64,000 nt of DNA from a bacterium. Its GTDB lineage: Bacteria; Bacillota; Clostridia; Christensenellales; Aristaeellaceae. Where the stretch lies: contig SFTH01000007.1 of assembly GCA_004563405.1 (NCBI GenBank), forward strand, positions 1 through 64,000. The letters run 5' to 3'. A program made the position numbers and the translations under genes. Under the pieces are notes generated by a model that had not been told where the DNA came from, searched no databases, and saw nothing but the letters and a program-made list of their open reading frames with translations. Of this stretch, positions 59,241-64,000 are shown piece after piece. How positions within the stretch are numbered: position 1 is the first letter of the stretch; every line of letters starts with the position of its first letter.

Positions 59241-59269
59241 TTGTTTTTGGGCGCACTCTGCGCTATAAT
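59241..59269 (+). promoter_or_regulatory. greA promoter
   Basis: TTGTTT (59241-59246), 17-bp spacer, TATAAT (59264-59269). Confidence 0.78.
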
Positions 59270-59301
59270 GGATGCGATTTCATAAAGAGGAGGCCCTGCG
59301 C

Positions 59302-59805
59302 ATGTACGACGAACTGACCGAGGTGGACATCCGAAAGATGCAGGAGGAGATCGACTACCGCATGCGGGTCGTGCGCCCGAAGTGCATCGAGGATCTCAAG
59401 ACCGCCAGGGGCTTCGGCGACCTGAGCGAGAATTACGAATACAAGGCGGCCAAGCAGGAGTTGCGCCGCTGCGACAGCCGCCTGCGCTACCTGCGCCGGA
59501 TGATCAACACCGCAAAGGTGATCTCCGTCAAGTCCACCGAGGGCGTGATCGAACTGTTCGACCGGGTTGAAATCTATTATGAGGAGGACGACGAGACCGA
59601 GACCATCCAGCTGATGACCACCCTGCGCCAGGACGCGCTCAGCGGCGTCATCAGCAAGGAGTCGCCCCTGGGAAAGGCGCTGCTGGGCCATAAGGTTGGC
59701 GACCGGGTTGAGGTGCGGGTCAGTCCCGAGGTCAACTATTTCGTAGTGGTCAAAAAGATCACCAAGGGCGCGGATGACGACAGCCTGCCCATCAGCAGCT
59801 TCTGA
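59302..59805 (+). CDS. greA: GreA/GreB-type transcription elongation factor
   Basis: A 167-residue transcript-cleavage factor for stalled RNA polymerase. The N-terminal coiled coil carries the acidic tip FGDLSENYEYKAAKQEL with the Asp and Glu that reach the active site. The C-terminal FKBP-like domain includes SPLGKALLGHKVGDRVEV. The first 15 residues differ from typical GreA. The start at 59302 has GAGGAGG upstream. Own promoter and terminator. Confidence 0.9.
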   Translation: MYDELTEVDIRKMQEEIDYRMRVVRPKCIEDLKTARGFGDLSENYEYKAAKQELRRCDSRLRYLRRMINTAKVISVKSTEGVIELFDRVEIYYEEDDETETIQLMTTLRQDALSGVISKESPLGKALLGHKVGDRVEVRVSPEVNYFVVVKKITKGADDDSLPISSF

Positions 59806-59911
59806 ATCCCCCCCTCTGCGGCATCGGCCGTCTGGATGAACGCGCCGCGCGCACTCTCCGGATGCGCCGAGCCGGAGGCCCCGCGGTCCGGCTGCGCCCG
59901 AAAGCAGAATT

Positions 59912-59953
59912 CAACCACCCGTCTACAATTCAAACGGGTGGTTGCTCTTTTGG
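59912..59953 (+). terminator. greA terminator
   Basis: CAACCACCCGT pairs with ACGGGTGGTTG around an 11-nt loop, then CTCTTTT. Confidence 0.88.
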
Positions 59954-59983
59954 GGAAAGCACGGCTCGCCTTCGTTTCCGCTA

Positions 59984-61854
<1,871 letters not shown>

Positions 61855-61858
<4 letters not shown>

Positions 61859-62076
61859 TTTAGAATCACTTCGCATTCATCGTCAATTTTCTTGCATGCC
61901 TTCGCAGCCGCCTTTGCAATGGCGTCAAAGCGCGCGTCGTCCGCCTCCAGCGTCATCTTCTGGGCGAGAAAGCTGATGTTTACATCCGTCACGCCGTCGA
62001 TCTTGCGAATCTCATTCTCCATCTTCGCCGCGCAGTTGGCGCAGTCCAGATCCAGCATCCTGAAAACCTTCTTCAT
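61855..62076 (-). CDS. Small heavy-metal-associated (HMA) domain protein
   Basis: A 73-residue ferredoxin-like HMA domain with the metal motif DLDCANCAAKME (Cys12, Cys15), of the ZntA/CadA type in which an Asp precedes CxxC. It corresponds to the N-terminal domain normally fused to CadA. Here it is a separate gene that may pass metal to the ATPase or act as a buffer. ATG at 62076 follows GGGGAGG. Translationally coupled to the ATPase. Confidence 0.9.
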
Positions 62077-62093
62077 CTGTTCTTCCTCCCCTG

Positions 62094-62456
62094 TCATTCC
62101 TCGATGTGTTCCATGCCCTGGTCGATGATCGTGCGCACATGATCGTCCGCCAGCGAATAAAAGACCGTCTTGCCCTCCCGGCGGTTCTTCACCAGCTTCG
62201 CCTGCTTCAAAAGCCGCAGCTGATGGGAGATCGCCGACTGGGTCATGCCCAGCACCTCTGCAATGTCGCAGACGCACATTTCCGCCTCGAAGAGCACATA
62301 GAGTATACGGATGCGCGTGGTGTCGCCAAAGATCTTGAAAAGCTCCGCAAGGTCGTACAGCTTTTCCTCCTCAGGCATCTCCGGCCGCACCGCGCCGATG
62401 ATCTCCCCGTGCGTGCAAAACTCGTCGCAGCGCTCCACGCCGTTGTTGTCCAGCAA
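62094..62456 (-). CDS. ArsR/SmtB-family metal-sensing repressor (CadC/CzrA-like)
   Basis: A 120-residue winged-helix repressor. Core: ELFKIFGDTTRIRILYVL, recognition helix MTQSAISHQLRLLKQAKLV, wing RREGKTVFYSL. Possible metal ligands are the Cys pair in EMCVCDIAE (alpha-3 type site) and Asp/His/His/Glu in DDHVRTIIDQGMEHIEE (alpha-5 type site), pointing to Zn/Cd/Pb sensing. The start is TTG at 62456 with GGAG 10 bp upstream. It is first in the operon with the HMA protein and exporter, and an operator lies over the transcription start. Confidence 0.92.
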   Translation of the reverse strand: MLDNNGVERCDEFCTHGEIIGAVRPEMPEEEKLYDLAELFKIFGDTTRIRILYVLFEAEMCVCDIAEVLGMTQSAISHQLRLLKQAKLVKNRREGKTVFYSLADDHVRTIIDQGMEHIEE

Positions 62457-62473
62457 GAATCTTCATCTCCATT

Positions 62474-62495
62474 CATATGATCACTTGTTCATATG
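62474..62495 (-). promoter_or_regulatory. Operator of the metal-resistance operon
   Basis: CATATGA (62474-62480) and TCATATG (62489-62495) are perfect 7-bp arms with an 8-bp spacer, directly downstream of the -10 box and 18 bp before the repressor start. Size and position fit an ArsR/SmtB operator; metal binding would release the repressor. Confidence 0.8.
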
Positions 62496-62498
62496 TAT

Positions 62499-62526
62499 AT
62501 TATACTCGTTTTCCCGCAGCTGTCAA
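62499..62526 (-). promoter_or_regulatory. Promoter of the metal-resistance operon
   Basis: TTGACA (62526-62521), 16-bp spacer, TATAAT (62504-62499). Confidence 0.82.
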
Positions 62527-62548
62527 GCGTTTCGACGCATTTTCACAC

Positions 62549-62584
62549 AAAAAACCCGGAGAATCCTGTGATCCTCCGGGTTTT
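62549..62584 (-). terminator. Terminator of the SDR gene
   Basis: AAAACCCGGAG pairs with CTCCGGGTTTT; on the minus strand it continues with TTTTGTG. It insulates the SDR gene from the metal-resistance promoter. Confidence 0.88.
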
Positions 62585-62606
62585 GATGTTCCCTGCGCCC
62601 TCGCGC

Positions 62607-63482
62607 TTACTTCAGCATAACCTGACCGCCGGTCACCGGGATGGCCTGACCGGTCTCGTACTTCTGCTCCACGCAGTAGAAGATGGCGCGCGCCACATCC
62701 TTCGGGAAGCAGCCGCGGTTCATGGGAACCTTGGACATGTAGTACTTGCGCACGTCCTCGACGGTCTTTGCGCCGGGCACCTTGCCCGCGTTCAGATACT
62801 GCACGAACAGGCCGCGCTCCGGGTCGGACCACAGCGGGCCGTCCAGATAGTTGCCGGGGCAGATGGCATTGACCTTGATGTTGTAGGGGCACAGCTCCAG
62901 CGCGAAGGACTGGGTAAGTCCAATGCCGCCGAACTTGGAGCCTGCGTAGGCGTAGTTGTTCTTGCTGCCCTCCAGGCCGGACTTGGAGTTGATGGTGACG
63001 ATGTCAAAGAACGCCTCGGGATCGGCCTCATGCTGGGCCTCCATGATGGCGGCGGCGTACTTCGCGCAGAGGAAGTAGCCGGTGTAGTTGATGTTGGTGA
63101 CGAAGTCGAAGGTGTTCTTCTCCAGCTCCAGCAGGTTGCCCGCCTTGGCGACGCCGGCATTGCTGACCAGGATGTCCAGGCCGCCCCACTTTTCGACGGT
63201 GTCCTGCACCATCTTCGCGACGGATTCCTCGCTGGTGACGTTGACTTCGATGGCGAAGGCGTACTCGCCCAGCTCCTTGGCCACGGCCTCGGCGCCCGCC
63301 ACGTTCATATCCGCAATGCCCACGATGGCGCCCTCAGCGTAGAGCTCCTCGGCAATGCCCTTGCCAAATCCCTGCGCCGCACCGGTCACGATGGCGATCT
63401 TGCCGGCCAGGCGGCCCTTGGTCGCGGGACGCACATGTATCTTTTCCTTGGCAATCTGCTGCCACTTGGTCATATCAATCAT
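62607..63482 (-). CDS. Short-chain dehydrogenase, sorbitol-6-phosphate dehydrogenase-like
   Basis: A 291-residue NAD(P)-dependent SDR. Cofactor loop VTGAAQGFGKGIA, NAG motif VSNAGVAKAG, catalytic Ser (INSKSGLEG) and Tyr/Lys (YAYAGSKFG). The insertion GNYLDGPLWSDPERGLF with VPMNRGCFPKDVA is typical of sorbitol-6-phosphate 2-dehydrogenases, so a sugar-alcohol phosphate is the likely substrate, though no PTS genes are nearby. ATG at 63482 is chosen with AAAGGA 12 bp upstream; ATG at 63473 also possible. Confidence 0.82.
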   Translation of the reverse strand: MIDMTKWQQIAKEKIHVRPATKGRLAGKIAIVTGAAQGFGKGIAEELYAEGAIVGIADMNVAGAEAVAKELGEYAFAIEVNVTSEESVAKMVQDTVEKWGGLDILVSNAGVAKAGNLLELEKNTFDFVTNINYTGYFLCAKYAAAIMEAQHEADPEAFFDIVTINSKSGLEGSKNNYAYAGSKFGGIGLTQSFALELCPYNIKVNAICPGNYLDGPLWSDPERGLFVQYLNAGKVPGAKTVEDVRKYYMSKVPMNRGCFPKDVARAIFYCVEQKYETGQAIPVTGGQVMLK

Positions 63483-63531
63483 TGAAACGCACATTCCTTT
63501 CCATATGTAATCTACATTCCTATTATAGCGC

Positions 63532-63557
63532 AAGGGGCCGGAAAATTCCAGCCCCTT
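63532..63557 (-). terminator. Terminator of the partial membrane-protein gene
   Basis: On the minus strand AAGGGGC pairs with GCCCCTT around a 12-nt loop. A TATAAT box for the SDR gene follows within 15 bp. Confidence 0.65.
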
Positions 63558-63593
63558 TGCAGAATATTGGCAAGTTTTTCCACAAATCGAAAC

Positions 63594-64000
63594 TCATTTG
63601 CGGCCGCGGGCAACGCCCGAAGCAATGATGCGCACCACAGCGAAGAGCACGCCCGCCACGGGCCAGAGAATCCAGCTCCTGTCCCAGCGATCCGCAGGAA
63701 GGCTGATGGCCAGGTAGACGGCCACCACCACCAGCCAGTAGGCTGTGGAAATCGCGCCCGAAGCGCTGCGTCCCGCCTTCTCCTCCCGGGTGTACTCTCC
63801 CTCCTCCAGCAGCTTGTTGTAGCTGGCCCAGATGACGCCGCTGCGAATCAACATGTACACGCCTGCTCCCACCATGAGCAGCAGCAGATCGACCATGGCC
63901 ACGATCAGCAGGTCGCCGCCGCCGGCAGCCACGCCGAGGAACAGCGGCAGCACGGAGAGGATGCAGATGCACACGCCCGCGACGGTGCTGCGGTTGTGCG
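63594..64000 (-). CDS. C-terminal part of a membrane protein (cut by window edge)
   Basis: The reading frame is open to the window end, so only the last 135 residues are visible. They show about four hydrophobic segments: two early (LSVLPLFLGVA and VAMVDLLLLMVGAGVYMLI), then after a polar stretch (NKLLEEGEYTREEKAG) two more (AYWLVVVAVYLAISL and ILWPVAGVLFAVVRIIA). This resembles the C-terminal membrane half of a clostridial group of HTH-XRE regulators with a membrane domain. The N-terminal part that would prove this lies outside. Confidence 0.6.
   Translation of the reverse strand, partial: HNRSTVAGVCICILSVLPLFLGVAAGGGDLLIVAMVDLLLLMVGAGVYMLIRSGVIWASYNKLLEEGEYTREEKAGRSASGAISTAYWLVVVAVYLAISLPADRWDRSWILWPVAGVLFAVVRIIASGVARGRK

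Overview
The window is chromosomal DNA of a GC-rich (about 60%), anaerobic, Gram-positive-type bacterium. The best guess is a gut Clostridia (Christensenellales-like); the exact taxon is inference. Evidence: an S-box (SAM-I) riboswitch on metK, NrdR boxes on an anaerobic (class III) ribonucleotide reductase, a flavin-dependent thymidylate synthase ThyX, the ecfA1-ecfA2-ecfT-truA gene order, strong GGAGG ribosome binding sites, TTGACA-17-TATAAT promoters, and families typical of Clostridia (GGGtGRT protein, cysteine-rich small-domain protein, BMP-type nucleoside ABC transporter).

Layout. 1-1,000: edge of a frameshifted ISL3-family transposase, then a four-tRNA operon (Asp-Phe-Gly-Cys, minus strand). 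1.1-10 kb: a phospholipase-like/nitroreductase fusion, riboswitch-controlled metK, a two-domain thyX, nrdD, and a GGGtGRT/NifU-like pair. 10-14.8 kb (minus): ecfA1-ecfA2-ecfT-truA-pyrophosphatase-like-ybaK-HAD. 14.9-18.5 kb: a pgk-tpi fusion gene and gpmI. 18.6-23.6 kb: a GNAT enzyme, engB, lon, and an L,D-transpeptidase. 23.7-29.8 kb (minus): a c-di-GMP synthase/phosphodiesterase pair and a surface-exposed, membrane-spanning McrB-like AAA+ protein with a 21-copy TEAP repeat stalk. 30-38.4 kb (minus): nth-obgE-yhbY, a polysaccharide deacetylase, and gyrB-gyrA-like topoisomerase genes. 38.6-46.2 kb: MazG-like, a GMP-synthase homologue lacking glutaminase residues, a GNAT enzyme, Fe-alcohol dehydrogenase, dapA, a DprA-like protein and an RluA-type synthase. 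46.2-48.3 kb: a small nuclease-like gene coupled to a Snf2 helicase. 48.6-58.7 kb: a BMP-type nucleoside importer operon divergent from a purine nucleoside phosphorylase / MTA deaminase / MtnA-like isomerase / methionine gamma-lyase / class II aldolase operon. 58.8-64 kb: a cysteine-rich protein, greA, a CadC/CadA-type metal resistance operon, a sugar-alcohol-phosphate SDR, and a partial membrane protein.

How genes fit together. metK makes SAM. SAM use yields methylthioadenosine and 5'-deoxyadenosine (the latter from radical-SAM chemistry such as activation of NrdD). The 48.6-58.7 kb cluster looks built to take up or recycle such nucleosides: deamination to the inosine analogue, phosphorolysis, isomerisation of the 5-substituted ribose-1-phosphate, then aldol cleavage to DHAP plus an aldehyde. 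DHAP can enter glycolysis at the Tpi domain of the pgk-tpi fusion. This route needs no oxygen.

The most unusual items are the lipoprotein-repeat-TM-AAA+ chimera (27,578-29,836), the deaminase-first nucleoside salvage cluster, the glutaminase-dead GuaA homologue, and the nuclease/Snf2 pair. No CRISPR array, rRNA or prophage was seen. Long antisense reading frames are common because of the high GC and were not counted as genes.
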